64,000 nt of DNA from Aquamicrobium lusatiense. Lineage in GTDB: Bacteria > Pseudomonadota > Alphaproteobacteria > Rhizobiales > Rhizobiaceae. Within the stretch, counting starts at the first letter, position 1. Every line of letters begins with the position of its first letter. Below, in pieces: positions 16,463 to 25,204 of this stretch. The translations under genes and the position numbers were made by a program. The DNA is taken from assembly GCF_014201615.1 (NCBI RefSeq), contig NZ_JACHEU010000001.1, forward strand, positions 203,534 to 267,533. The letters are read 5' to 3'. A model generated the notes under the pieces. That model worked only from the letters and a program-made list of their open reading frames with translations. It did not search any database and was not told the origin of the DNA.

Positions 16463-18391
16463 ATGAGAGTGTCAAAGCGCGCGGACGAGATGCCATTTCC
16501 GGCAGGACAAAAAGGGGTTGAGCTGGGCGTTCTGCGCGATCAGCTCGCTGATCTGCGAGCCAGCCTTCTCATTTCGATGCCCATCAGCACCGTGCTTTCC
16601 GTGCTGATCGTTCTTGTCAAATCCATTTCCGGCGCCGACTGGACGACGCTCGCCTGGCTCGTGATCGTGAACGTGGTCAATGGCGCGCGCATTCTCCTGG
16701 CGCTGCGCCAGCCGCAGGATGAAGAGCTGGAAAAACAGGATTATGCAACGCTCTCGAAATGGCTGCGCGGCTACATGGCGCTGGCATTTCTGGCGGGCGT
16801 TGCCTGGGCATATGTCGCCGTTATCTCGGACGGCTTCACGGCTCCCGAAACACCCGTTTATCTGGTCATCGTCGCCGGCATCTCGGCCGGCGCGGTATCT
16901 TACAGTGCCTGCTATGCGGCGCTTCCCATTCTGTTCATGGCTCCCCCGCTGCTTGCGGTCGTGGTGTGCATGATCATGGGCGGAGAGCTAGACGACTACG
17001 TTCTCGCCTTCACGAGCACGCTGTTTTTCGGAGGGCTGGTGAAAAGCTCCTTCCTCGGACAGGAACGCTTTCGCGAAACGAGCAGGCTCAAATATGAAGC
17101 CAATCACCATGCCGGTAAAATGGAGAAGAATTCCAGAGAAGACCCGCTTACGGGTCTTCTGAACAGGCGCGGACTTGAGCAGGCCGTCAGCCGTCTTAAG
17201 CCTGCGGATGGCCCCTTCACGGCGATGCTCATCGATCTCGATGGCTTCAAATCGGTAAACGACACCTACGGCCACCGCGTCGGCGACGATCTGCTTCTCA
17301 AGATCGCCGGACGGATAAGGGCGGAAGCCCCGGCCGAGGCCACTCTGGCACGCGTGGGCGGCGACGAATTCGTCCTGCTTTTCGGGCGCGCGGCTGCAGC
17401 CGATACCGAGCAGCTCGCCCTGCGCATCATCGCCTCGATCTCGCGGCCCTATGCCGGCATCAATTCCATTCAGGTCGGCGCGTCCGTCGGCATCCATGTT
17501 GCCGATGATCCGCATCTCACGCATATGCTGCTGCGCGCGGATTTCGCCCTCTACACGGCAAAGGACAGGGGGCGGAACAATCTGTGCATCTTCGATACTG
17601 TGCTTGAGGAGGCTTTCAGACGCCAGCAATGCATTGAACGCGACCTGAAGGCCGCGCTGGCATCGGGAGAGCTGCAAAGCTGGTATCAGCCGATCGTACG
17701 CCTCGACACGCGCAGGATCGTCGGTTTCGAGAGCCTGCTGCGCTGGGAGCATCCCGAGCATGGGCAGATTGCACCGCCCGAGATCATCACCACGGCGCGA
17801 ACCACAGGCCTGCTGCCGGCACTTACTGAAACAGTCTTCTGGAATGCCTGCGACATGATGGACAGGCTGCGCGAGGAAGGCAGAAGCGGGATCCGTATCG
17901 CCATCAACATTTCCCCCCGGGAACTCGAAGCAGCCGACATCGACACCATGATCCTCGCAGGTCTGGCCGAACGCGGATTGACGACTTCGATGCTGGAAAT
18001 CGAGATCACCGAGGAAGCCCCCGTCGATCTGGGGCGGGTCGGCGAAAAACTCGGCCGGCTGGCCCGCGCCGGCATCTCGATCGTGCTGGATGATTTCGGA
18101 GCCGGCTTTTCCACGCTGGCCTCCCTCAAGGACGGCCGCATTTCCAAGGTCAAGATTGACCGCAGCTTTGCCAACGATCTGGCAGGCGCCAAGGAAAGCC
18201 GCCTGCTGATGAAAGCGGTCATAGACCTCGCGCACACGCTTGGCATCGAGGTGATGGCGGAAGGCGTGGAAACGCCGGATCAGGCGCACATCCTGCAATC
18301 GATGGGCTGCGCATGCGCACAGGGGTACCTGTTCTCGCCTGCGCTGCCGATCGAGAAGGCACTGGCCCTGCAACGCGCTGGCGTGGCCTGA
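16463..18391 (+). CDS. Membrane-bound GGDEF-EAL protein (diguanylate cyclase/phosphodiesterase)
   Basis: A 642-residue protein. Residues about 35-200 hold roughly six membrane helices. The GGDEF domain starts near DPLTGLLNRR (227) with an intact GGDEF at 299-303. The EAL domain follows with ESL at 423-425 and the usual catalytic residues: INISPRELE, EIEITEEA, DDFGAG, KIDRSF and EGVE. No RxxD inhibitory site precedes GGDEF. Both active sites look complete, so synthesis and breakdown of cyclic di-GMP are both possible. There is no sensor partner nearby. The ATG at 16463 is the likely start, though Met10 is possible. Confidence 0.94.
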   Translation: MRVSKRADEMPFPAGQKGVELGVLRDQLADLRASLLISMPISTVLSVLIVLVKSISGADWTTLAWLVIVNVVNGARILLALRQPQDEELEKQDYATLSKWLRGYMALAFLAGVAWAYVAVISDGFTAPETPVYLVIVAGISAGAVSYSACYAALPILFMAPPLLAVVVCMIMGGELDDYVLAFTSTLFFGGLVKSSFLGQERFRETSRLKYEANHHAGKMEKNSREDPLTGLLNRRGLEQAVSRLKPADGPFTAMLIDLDGFKSVNDTYGHRVGDDLLLKIAGRIRAEAPAEATLARVGGDEFVLLFGRAAAADTEQLALRIIASISRPYAGINSIQVGASVGIHVADDPHLTHMLLRADFALYTAKDRGRNNLCIFDTVLEEAFRRQQCIERDLKAALASGELQSWYQPIVRLDTRRIVGFESLLRWEHPEHGQIAPPEIITTARTTGLLPALTETVFWNACDMMDRLREEGRSGIRIAINISPRELEAADIDTMILAGLAERGLTTSMLEIEITEEAPVDLGRVGEKLGRLARAGISIVLDDFGAGFSTLASLKDGRISKVKIDRSFANDLAGAKESRLLMKAVIDLAHTLGIEVMAEGVETPDQAHILQSMGCACAQGYLFSPALPIEKALALQRAGVA

Positions 18392-18425
18392 AACCGGCTT
18401 GCTGCGGGAAGCGCCCGCTCAGGCC
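18385..18425. terminator. Inverted repeat spanning both stop codons of a convergent pair
   Basis: GGCCTGA (18385-18391) includes the TGA stop of the GGDEF-EAL gene. TCAGGCC (18419-18425) includes the stop of the minus-strand aminotransferase. Inside is a smaller hairpin, GCGGG-AAGCG-CCCGC (18403-18417). It is a likely shared 3' end or terminator without a T tract. Confidence 0.5.
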
Positions 18426-19882
18426 GATTTTGCGGGGAAGAAGATCGCCCGGCCGGGATCGAAGTCATAGCGCGGCGCATGGATGGCGGCATCGCCAGCC
18501 ATCTGCCTCACCGCATCAATGATGTAGTCCGCCTTGTCATCGTCGAGCAGCACGCTGAAGTTCAGCCGCGTGAAACCCGGCTTCGCCATCTCGTCTCCGG
18601 ACAGGATCGCCTGCCGCAATTCCTGCGCGCGTCCGTCATCGATCGACAGCAATCTCAGCACGTAAGGTCCGGCGCAGGCGCAGCCGCCCCGAGCCTGAAT
18701 GCCGAAACGGTCGCTCAGCATGCGCGTCACCAGTTGCTGATGTACATAGCCACCCCGGCCGTCCCGAATGCGAAACGAGAACACCGGCAACCGGCCCGGC
18801 ACGGGCAGGCCAAGCAGTTCGAGATTTTCGACGCCCTTCCACGCGCGCGCGGCACGGCCAGCCAGTTCGCTGTTGCGGCGCTGCATGAAGTCCGCGCCGA
18901 TCGCTTCCTTGACGAGGACGGAAAGCGCAGCGCGGATATCACCCACCACATTCGGGGTGCCGGCTTCTTCGCGTGCTTCGAGATTGCCGCTGTAGTCATG
19001 CGCCTGCGAGGTTACGAAACGCACCGTTCCGCCACCCGGCCATGAGGGTTTGCTGATCGCCGCCGCAGCACGCCGAACCACCAGCACGCCGGAAGCTCCG
19101 GGGCCGCCGATGAACTTGTGCGGCGACAACACGATGGCGTCGATCACCGCGTCATCTTCCGGTGTCATGGCGATCGGCAGATAGGGGCCGCCGCCGGCGT
19201 AATCCCATACCATCAGCGCGCCGGCAGCCTTCGCCATCCGCGTCAGGCCCGCAACATCGGCCACGATGCCGGTCACGTTCGATGCAGCGGAAAAGGCGCA
19301 AACCGTCAGATCAAAACCTGTCTCGCCCAGAGCATCGGCAAGCATCCCCGCATCGGGACCGCCCTGCGCAGCTTCCGCGATTTCCACGATGCCGGCACCG
19401 CTTTCGCGCCATGGAAGGATGTTGGAATGATGCTCGTAAGGGCCGATGATGACACGCACGCGCTGGCCGGACCGCACCGCCTCGGCAACGCCGAACAGGC
19501 TGACCAGCCGATTGATGCCGGCGGTCGCGCCCGACCCGGTGAAGATGACCGCGTGGCTCTCGTCAGCGCCGCAATGGCTGGCAATCACGGCACGCGCATC
19601 GCGCCGCAGACGGGTCATGAAGCCACCGCACCAGGACGCCTCGGTATGGCTGTTGGCGTAATAGGGCAGCACCTCTTCCAGTACGAAGCGCTCCACCTGC
19701 CGCAAGGCCCGCCCCGAAGCGACATAATCGGCATAGACCATGGGCTTCGCGCCGAACGGGCCGTCGATGACGGCGTCCGCCCCGATCAGGCCGGCGCGCA
19801 GCTCCGCCACGATGTCGTCCCGCGCCAGTTCCTGCCGAAACCGGTCCAGCGGACTACCGCCAAACTGCGCCGAAACCATCAT
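18419..19882 (-). CDS. Class V aminotransferase fold PLP enzyme (cysteine desulfurase-like)
   Basis: A 487-residue PLP-dependent enzyme of the aminotransferase class V/NifS-SufS fold. The Schiff-base lysine is K256 in SPHKFIGGPG. HTEASWCGGFMTRLRRDAR near the N-terminus and RGGCACAGPY near the C-terminus resemble the active-site loop of group II desulfurases. No suf or isc genes are near, so Fe-S assembly is not implied. The divergent Lrp-type regulator suggests an amino acid substrate. The start is one of two adjacent ATGs with AGAGGTGGG upstream. The reaction (desulfurase, lyase or aminotransferase) is uncertain. Confidence 0.85.
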   Translation of the reverse strand: MMVSAQFGGSPLDRFRQELARDDIVAELRAGLIGADAVIDGPFGAKPMVYADYVASGRALRQVERFVLEEVLPYYANSHTEASWCGGFMTRLRRDARAVIASHCGADESHAVIFTGSGATAGINRLVSLFGVAEAVRSGQRVRVIIGPYEHHSNILPWRESGAGIVEIAEAAQGGPDAGMLADALGETGFDLTVCAFSAASNVTGIVADVAGLTRMAKAAGALMVWDYAGGGPYLPIAMTPEDDAVIDAIVLSPHKFIGGPGASGVLVVRRAAAAISKPSWPGGGTVRFVTSQAHDYSGNLEAREEAGTPNVVGDIRAALSVLVKEAIGADFMQRRNSELAGRAARAWKGVENLELLGLPVPGRLPVFSFRIRDGRGGYVHQQLVTRMLSDRFGIQARGGCACAGPYVLRLLSIDDGRAQELRQAILSGDEMAKPGFTRLNFSVLLDDDKADYIIDAVRQMAGDAAIHAPRYDFDPGRAIFFPAKSA

Positions 19883-19969
19883 TTGCCCACCTCTGACCCA
19901 TTCGAAGATACGAGATGGAAGATTCTACGCGGATTATCGGTTGAAACTTCACCTGTTTAATGCACAGAA

Positions 19970-19986
19970 TGACCAAAATTGGGTCA
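19970..19986. promoter_or_regulatory. Candidate Lrp-type operator in the divergent promoter
   Basis: TGACC-N7-GGTCA (19970-19986) is an inverted repeat in the 116-base AT-rich gap between the aminotransferase and the Lrp-type regulator. It ends 12 bases before the regulator start, so the regulator could control itself and the enzyme from it. No -10 or -35 was defined. Confidence 0.5.
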
Positions 19987-19998
19987 CATGATCTAAGA

Positions 19999-20484
19999 AT
20001 GGCAAAAATCGACAGCATCGACCTCAGAATTCTGAACTGCCTCCAACAGCAGGCCGGTCTGTCGCAGCGCGATCTGGCCGAGCAGGCCGGCATTTCGCAG
20101 AATGCCTGCTGGCGGCGTTTGCAGCGGCTGACGAGCGAAGGCATCCTGCGCGGCTCGCATGCCAACATCGACCTCTCCGCGCTTGGGCTTGACCTGACCG
20201 TGCTCGTCATGATCCGCACGCGCCATCATTCGAAGGAATGGGCGGAACGCTTCCGCAAGCATGTCGAGAAGCTGCCGGAGGTCATCGACTTCTACCGCAT
20301 CGGCGGCGACTGGGACTACATGGTGAAGGTGATCACGCGCGGCATGGCCGGCTATGACGCCTTCTATCAAAGGCTGATCACCGACTTCGATCTGGCGACC
20401 GTCACCGGTTATTTTTCGATGGAAGCGATCATCGACAACCGCCCGGTGGATCTGCTGCGCCTGCGGCAGGCAGCGTCACGATAG
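19999..20484 (+). CDS. Lrp/AsnC family transcriptional regulator
   Basis: A 161-residue regulator. Residues 3-62 are the Lrp helix-turn-helix (IDSIDLRILNCLQQQAGLSQRDLAEQ, ISQNACWRRLQRLTSEGIL). The C-terminal RAM effector domain carries the typical YRIGGDWDYMVKV stretch. The start MAKIDSIDLRIL is family-like; the frame extends 13 codons upstream through the possible operator. It is divergent from the class V PLP enzyme, so an amino acid handled by that enzyme is the likely effector. It is convergent with the cyd operon. Confidence 0.92.
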   Translation: MAKIDSIDLRILNCLQQQAGLSQRDLAEQAGISQNACWRRLQRLTSEGILRGSHANIDLSALGLDLTVLVMIRTRHHSKEWAERFRKHVEKLPEVIDFYRIGGDWDYMVKVITRGMAGYDAFYQRLITDFDLATVTGYFSMEAIIDNRPVDLLRLRQAASR

Positions 20485-20497
20485 CTCTGGCGCAGTC

Positions 20498-20535
20498 CAT
20501 ATCCGGCAACTTCCGTGTGGCCGCTGCCGGATATG
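20498..20535. terminator. Inverted repeat between the convergent lrp and cydX ends
   Basis: CATATCCGGCA (20498-20508) and TGCCGGATATG (20525-20535) form an 11-bp perfect stem with a 16-base loop. It fills the 59-base gap between the two convergent stops. There is no T tract on either side. It probably ends or protects the transcripts on both strands. Confidence 0.6.
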
Positions 20536-20543
20536 ATTGTGCC

Positions 20544-20684
20544 TTACCTGCTCTTTTTCGGGGCCGCAGCCGCAGCCGGCGCGGCCGCCTTGGCGGCGTC
20601 ATCCATGAGCTCGTACCACATGGCGTTCAGCACCGCGAAAGCGGCGGCGAGCGGCAGGCCGAGCAGCCAGGCGAAATACCACAT
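20544..20684 (-). CDS. cydX: Cytochrome bd small subunit CydX
   Basis: A 46-residue protein starting MWYFAWLLGLPLAAAFAVLNAMWYE, the hallmark of CydX: one membrane helix with conserved Trp, Tyr and Glu. CydX stabilises heme in cytochrome bd oxidase. The tail is an Ala-Pro stretch ending in lysines and arginine. It follows cydB by 17 bases on the same strand and ends the operon. AGGAGACG lies a few bases before the ATG. Confidence 0.93.
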   Translation of the reverse strand: MWYFAWLLGLPLAAAFAVLNAMWYELMDDAAKAAAPAAAAAPKKSR

Positions 20685-20701
20685 TTCACGTCTCCTTTGC
20701 G

Positions 20702-21859
20702 TCAGTAAGCGTGGCCGCTGCCGTCGCGGATTTCCTTCTCGTCCACCTTGCCCCACAGCACATGGTAGACCCAGCTCGTATAGGCGACGATGAGCGGGAT
20801 GAAGATCGCCGTCACCACCAGCATGATGAACAGGGTGAGGTGGCTGGAAGAGGCGTCCCAGACCGTCAGGCTGGAGTTGGGATCGAGCGACGACGGCAGG
20901 ATCATCGGGAACATCGACAGGCCGACCGTCGATATGATGCCGAGGATCGAGACGGCACTGGCGAGCACCGGCACGATCTCGCGCCTGCCCCGCTGCAGCG
21001 CCAGATTGGCAAGCGCCCCGACAAAGCCCAGCACCGGCGCGATGATCGTCCACGGATGGTTGCCATAGTTCTCGAACCACACGCCCGATGCCCGCTCCAC
21101 GGTCTTGGCGAGCGGGTTGGAGGGTCCGTCCGTCACCACCGTGCTGGTGATGTGGTAGCCATCGATCCCCAGCCACAGCCAGATGCCGCCGAGCGCGAAC
21201 AGGACGATCGTGGCGATCGCCGCCCCCACGCCATAACGGCGGGCGCGCGCCGCAACCGTGCCTTCGGTCTTGAGCACCAGCCACGAGGCGCCGTGCATGA
21301 TCAGCATGGCCACCGAAAGCAGCCCGCACAGCAGGCCGAACGGATTGAGCAGCTCGAACAGCGTCGTCCCGTCATAGAAGATGCGCAGATCCGTGCCGAA
21401 GCGGAACGGCACGCCCTGCAGCACATTGCCGACCGCCACGCCCATCACCAGCGCCGGCACGAGGCCGCCGATGAACAGGGCCCAGTCCCAGCCGCTGCGC
21501 CACGCGGCACTTTCGCGTTTGGAACGGTACTTGAAACCGACCGGGCGCAGGATCAGCGCGAACAGGATGGCGAACATGGCGAGATAGAAGCCGGAGAAGG
21601 ACACGGCGTAAAGCGGCGGCCAGGCGGCGAAGATCGCTCCGCCGCCGAGGATCAGCCACACCTGATTGCCTTCCCAGACGGGTCCGACCGTGTTGATGAC
21701 GACGCGGCGCTCGACATCGTTCCTGCCGACGAAGGGCAGGAGCATGCCGGTGCCGAGATCGAAACCGTCCATGACAGCGAAGCCGATCAGCAGCACGCCG
21801 AGCAACAGCCACCAGATGACCCTCAGGGTCTGATAGTCGAGAAGTTCATGCAGGATCAT
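20702..21859 (-). CDS. cydB: Cytochrome bd quinol oxidase subunit II
   Basis: A 385-residue inner-membrane subunit with about eight to nine helices. The signature VMDGFDLGTGMLLP occurs early and NTVGPVWEGNQVWLILGGGAIFAAWP follows. CydB pairs with CydA to form the high-affinity terminal oxidase that reduces oxygen with quinol. It starts five bases after the cydA stop, so translation is likely coupled. The end of the gene reads VDEKEIRDGSGHAY, as usual. Confidence 0.97.
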   Translation of the reverse strand: MILHELLDYQTLRVIWWLLLGVLLIGFAVMDGFDLGTGMLLPFVGRNDVERRVVINTVGPVWEGNQVWLILGGGAIFAAWPPLYAVSFSGFYLAMFAILFALILRPVGFKYRSKRESAAWRSGWDWALFIGGLVPALVMGVAVGNVLQGVPFRFGTDLRIFYDGTTLFELLNPFGLLCGLLSVAMLIMHGASWLVLKTEGTVAARARRYGVGAAIATIVLFALGGIWLWLGIDGYHITSTVVTDGPSNPLAKTVERASGVWFENYGNHPWTIIAPVLGFVGALANLALQRGRREIVPVLASAVSILGIISTVGLSMFPMILPSSLDPNSSLTVWDASSSHLTLFIMLVVTAIFIPLIVAYTSWVYHVLWGKVDEKEIRDGSGHAY

Positions 21860-21864
21860 GTCAT

Positions 21865-23442
21865 CTACTCCGCCGGAGCGAGGGAAGGAGGTGCAAGCCG
21901 GGTGCGCGGGGCGTGATCGGCCTCCGGACCCTTGCGGATCGCGGCCAGCATCAGCGCCATTTCGACGACGAACAGCACCGAATAGATCAGCGAGAAGCCG
22001 ACAATGGTGGTCAGCACCGTGGCGGCACCAAGATTGGAGACGGCAGCCGCTGTCGGCAGAACGCCCTCGATGATCCATGGCTGGCGTCCGAATTCGGCAA
22101 CGATCCAGCCGCATTCGGCCGCGATCCACGGCAGCGGGATGGCGAACACACCGACGCGCAGCAGCCACGGATAGCGGTCGAGCTGGTGGCGGGCCGAGAG
22201 GTAGAAGAACACAGCCGTCAGCGCGATGAAGAAGAAGCCCAGCCCCACCATGATGCGGAAGGTCCAGAACAGCGTCGGAACATTAGGAACCGTATCCCAT
22301 GCCGCCTGTGCGATCTGCTCGTCGCTGGCCTGCGTCGGGTCGTCGAGATAGGGCTTGAGCAAAAGCGCATAGCCGAGGTCCGCGCCATTCTCCTCGAAGG
22401 TCGTGCGCGCGGCTTCCGGTATGGCCGCATCGCTGCCGGCCGCCCGGATTTCCTGCAGCGCCCCATAGGCCGCCATGCCGTTGCGGATGCGCGTCTCGGC
22501 ATGGGCCACAAGGTCCTCGATTCCGGGGATTTCGGTGGTCAGCGAGCGCGTGCCGATCAGGCCCATCACCCACGGGATATGGACGGCATAATGGGTCTTG
22601 CGCGCTTCCTGATCGGGAAAGCCGATGGCGGTGAAGGCCGCCGGCGCCGGCTCGGTCTTCCACATCGCCTCGATGGCCGCGAGCTTCATCTTCTGATGCT
22701 CGGTGGAGAGGTAGCCGCTCTCGTCGCCCAGCACCACCACCGACAGCGACGCGGCAAGGCCGAACGAGGCGGCGACCGTGAGCGAGCGCTTGGCGAGTTC
22801 GAGATGGCGTCCCTTCAGCAGATACCAGGCCGAAACGCCGAGCACGAAGATCGATGCCGTGACGTAGCCGGCCGAGACGGTGTGCACGAACTTCGCCTGC
22901 GCCACAGGATTGAACAGCACGGCGGCGAAATCGTTGACCTCCATGCGCATGGTCTGCGGATTGAAGGACGACCCTACGGGGTTCTGCATCCAGCCATTGG
23001 CGATGAGAATCCACAGCGCCGAGAAGTTGGAGCCGATGGCCACCGCCCATGTCGCGGCCAGATGGCCGAGGCGCGAGAGCTTGTCCCATCCGAAGAAGAA
23101 CAGGCCGACGAAGGTCGCCTCCAGGAAGAAGGCCATCAGCCCTTCGATCGCCAGCGGCGCGCCGAAGATGTCGCCGACATAATGGCTGTAATAGCTCCAG
23201 TTCATGCCGAACTGGAATTCCATGACGATGCCGGTGGCCACACCCATGACGAAGTTGATGCCGAACAGCGTGCCCCAGAACTTGGTCATCTGGCGCCAGA
23301 TGTCGCGACCGGTCATGACATAGACGGTTTCCATGATCGCGATGACCACGGACAAGCCGAGCGTCAGCGGCACGAACAGGAAGTGGTAGAGAGCGGTGAT
23401 CGCGAACTGAAGTCGCGACAGATCGACAATATCGAGTTCCAT
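21865..23442 (-). CDS. cydA: Cytochrome bd quinol oxidase subunit I
   Basis: A 525-residue inner-membrane subunit carrying hemes b558, b595 and d. H20 in ITALYHFLFVPLTLG is the expected heme ligand, and NWSYYSHYVGDIFGAPLAIEG is conserved. The Q-loop is the long form (LAAIEAMWKTEPAPAAF, ETRIRNGMAAYGALQEI), placing the enzyme in the E. coli bd-I-like group, not the short-loop cyanide-insensitive group. It works in microaerobic respiration and oxidative or nitrosative stress. The gene follows cydC by 67 bases and starts MELDIVDLSRLQFA. Confidence 0.98.
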   Translation of the reverse strand: MELDIVDLSRLQFAITALYHFLFVPLTLGLSVVIAIMETVYVMTGRDIWRQMTKFWGTLFGINFVMGVATGIVMEFQFGMNWSYYSHYVGDIFGAPLAIEGLMAFFLEATFVGLFFFGWDKLSRLGHLAATWAVAIGSNFSALWILIANGWMQNPVGSSFNPQTMRMEVNDFAAVLFNPVAQAKFVHTVSAGYVTASIFVLGVSAWYLLKGRHLELAKRSLTVAASFGLAASLSVVVLGDESGYLSTEHQKMKLAAIEAMWKTEPAPAAFTAIGFPDQEARKTHYAVHIPWVMGLIGTRSLTTEIPGIEDLVAHAETRIRNGMAAYGALQEIRAAGSDAAIPEAARTTFEENGADLGYALLLKPYLDDPTQASDEQIAQAAWDTVPNVPTLFWTFRIMVGLGFFFIALTAVFFYLSARHQLDRYPWLLRVGVFAIPLPWIAAECGWIVAEFGRQPWIIEGVLPTAAAVSNLGAATVLTTIVGFSLIYSVLFVVEMALMLAAIRKGPEADHAPRTRLAPPSLAPAE

Positions 23443-23509
23443 GGCTACTCCGGCTTTCCGGCCTCCTTGGCTGATGTGGCGCCTTTTCCCGGCGTCGAGA
23501 ACTCTGTGC

Positions 23510-25204
23510 TCAGTCCGGCCGCAGCCGGTCGAGCAATCTGCGATAGCCTTCGCTGCCGCGCGTGAAATCCGTCTCCACCCGGCCCTCCTCCATGACCACG
23601 ATGCGGTCGGCCAGTTCCGCTTCACGGCGTATATGCGTAACGATGACGAGCGTGCGACCTTCCGCACAGGCGCCGATGCAGTCGACGACATCGCGCGCCG
23701 TCGCGCCGTCCACGCCGTCGGTGGGCTCGTCGAGCAACCACACGGGTGTGTCCCGCAGCAACAGGCGGGCCAGCGCCAGCCGGCGCGCCTGACCGGTGGA
23801 AAGGCCGGTGCCGCCCTCGCCCAGCATCATGTCCAGGCCTTCGGGCAGTTCGGCCACGAAGGTGCCAAGTCCGGCGGCATGCAGCGCCTGCATCATTTCA
23901 CCGTCGCCGGCATCGGCACGGGCAAGCTGAAGATTGCCGCGCAACGTGTCGCGAAACAGCTCTGTGCGCTGGGTGAGCAGGGTGGCGGGCAGCATGGCCA
24001 CAGTTCCCGCCTGCGGAACCAGTTCGCCCGCGATCAGCGACAGCATGGTGGACTTGCCGGCTCCGCTGGTGCCGATCAGGGCAACGCGCTCGCCCTGGAC
24101 GATAGAAAGCGACTGGCCTTGCAGAACCGGGCGTTCGCCGCAGCGGTAGGAAAGCGTCGCATCCGTGATCTCGATCGCATCGGTGGGGTTGGCGGGGCGG
24201 GCGGCGCCGCGCACCTCATCTGCTGCAGCGCCAAGCTTCGGCCCCAGCCTGCGGGCGGACAGCAGGACGCGCCCAAGCTCCAGCGCGCCACGGCGCAGGC
24301 CGGCGAAGGGTTCGAGACAGGCAAGCGCCACGAACACGGCCAGCGCCGCGACCGGCGCGCCGATGGCGCCGCTCTCCGCCAGCATGGCGGCGGCGACCAG
24401 CGTGATCGCCAGCAGAGCCGCGCCGGCGATAGCGAAGGCAAAGCCCGTATTGGTTTCGATGCGGTTCAGCGCATCGTCGGCGGAGGCAAGCCGCGCATCG
24501 GCGTGGGAAACCCCTGCCGCCTGTGCCACCAGCCTGTTCGTCATCACCAGATCGGTCTGGCCGCGCATCAGGTCGATGGTGCGCGAGCGCAGCACTTCCA
24601 GCGCATGGGCGCGCCGCCGCGCCGGCTTTTTCGCACGCGCGGCGGCAACCGCCGGAATTGCAAGCCCGCACGAAAACAGCAGGAGACCGATGCCAATGCC
24701 CAGAACCGGCGCGATGGCGCCGAGCACGGCAGCCGTCACCAGCGCCGAGCCAAGCGCCGCCACCAGCGGCACCGCGACCCGCAGGTAAAGCGAATCCAGC
24801 GCATCGATGTCGACGGTGAGCCTGAACAGCAGCCGCGACGGACGGGCCGCGAGGCTGCGCGCCTGCGTGTCGGTAGCGAAGCCGCGGAACACCCGCTCGC
24901 GCAGGCGCGCCAGCACCTTCAATGTCGCATCATGCGTGACCAGTCGTTCGCCGTAGCGGGAAAAGGTACGGGCAAGCGCCAGGAAGCGAATGCCGGCGGC
25001 GGGCGCGAACACGTCGAAGGCAAGCGCGGTCGCCACGGAGGCCCCGGCAATCGCGGTGGCCGTGATGAACCAGCCGGACAGGCCGAGCAGCGCAATGCCC
25101 GCCAGCGCGGTGCACAGCGCCAGCAGCGCACCGGCTGCCAGCATCGGCCGGTTGCCGGACCAGAACAGCGCGGCGACAGCGCGCAGATGCCGCAAAGCGC
25201 TCAT
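23510..25204 (-). CDS. cydC: CydC subunit of the CydDC ABC exporter
   Basis: A 564-residue fusion of a six-helix membrane domain and an ATPase domain. The Walker A region is IGTSGAGKSTMLSLIAGEL, the signature is GLSTGQARRLALARLLL and Walker B is VWLLDEPTDG. CydDC exports glutathione and cysteine to the periplasm and binds heme, and it is needed to assemble cytochrome bd. The start overlaps the cydD stop by four bases (ATGA). The LSTGQ variant of the LSGGQ motif is common in CydC. Confidence 0.95.
   Translation of the reverse strand: MSALRHLRAVAALFWSGNRPMLAAGALLALCTALAGIALLGLSGWFITATAIAGASVATALAFDVFAPAAGIRFLALARTFSRYGERLVTHDATLKVLARLRERVFRGFATDTQARSLAARPSRLLFRLTVDIDALDSLYLRVAVPLVAALGSALVTAAVLGAIAPVLGIGIGLLLFSCGLAIPAVAAARAKKPARRRAHALEVLRSRTIDLMRGQTDLVMTNRLVAQAAGVSHADARLASADDALNRIETNTGFAFAIAGAALLAITLVAAAMLAESGAIGAPVAALAVFVALACLEPFAGLRRGALELGRVLLSARRLGPKLGAAADEVRGAARPANPTDAIEITDATLSYRCGERPVLQGQSLSIVQGERVALIGTSGAGKSTMLSLIAGELVPQAGTVAMLPATLLTQRTELFRDTLRGNLQLARADAGDGEMMQALHAAGLGTFVAELPEGLDMMLGEGGTGLSTGQARRLALARLLLRDTPVWLLDEPTDGVDGATARDVVDCIGACAEGRTLVIVTHIRREAELADRIVVMEEGRVETDFTRGSEGYRRLLDRLRPD

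Noticed and set aside
16988..18373. A 461-codon minus-strand frame inside the GGDEF-EAL gene
   Set aside because: The plus-strand frame has complete GGDEF and EAL motifs; the other is a shadow.
23442..23509. Promoter between cydC and cydA
   Set aside because: The 67-base gap shows no convincing -35/-10 pair or FNR-type box, so cydABX is taken as part of the longer operon.
21913..23565. A 550-codon plus-strand frame opposite cydA
   Set aside because: It is antisense to the unmistakable CydA and has an antisense-like composition.
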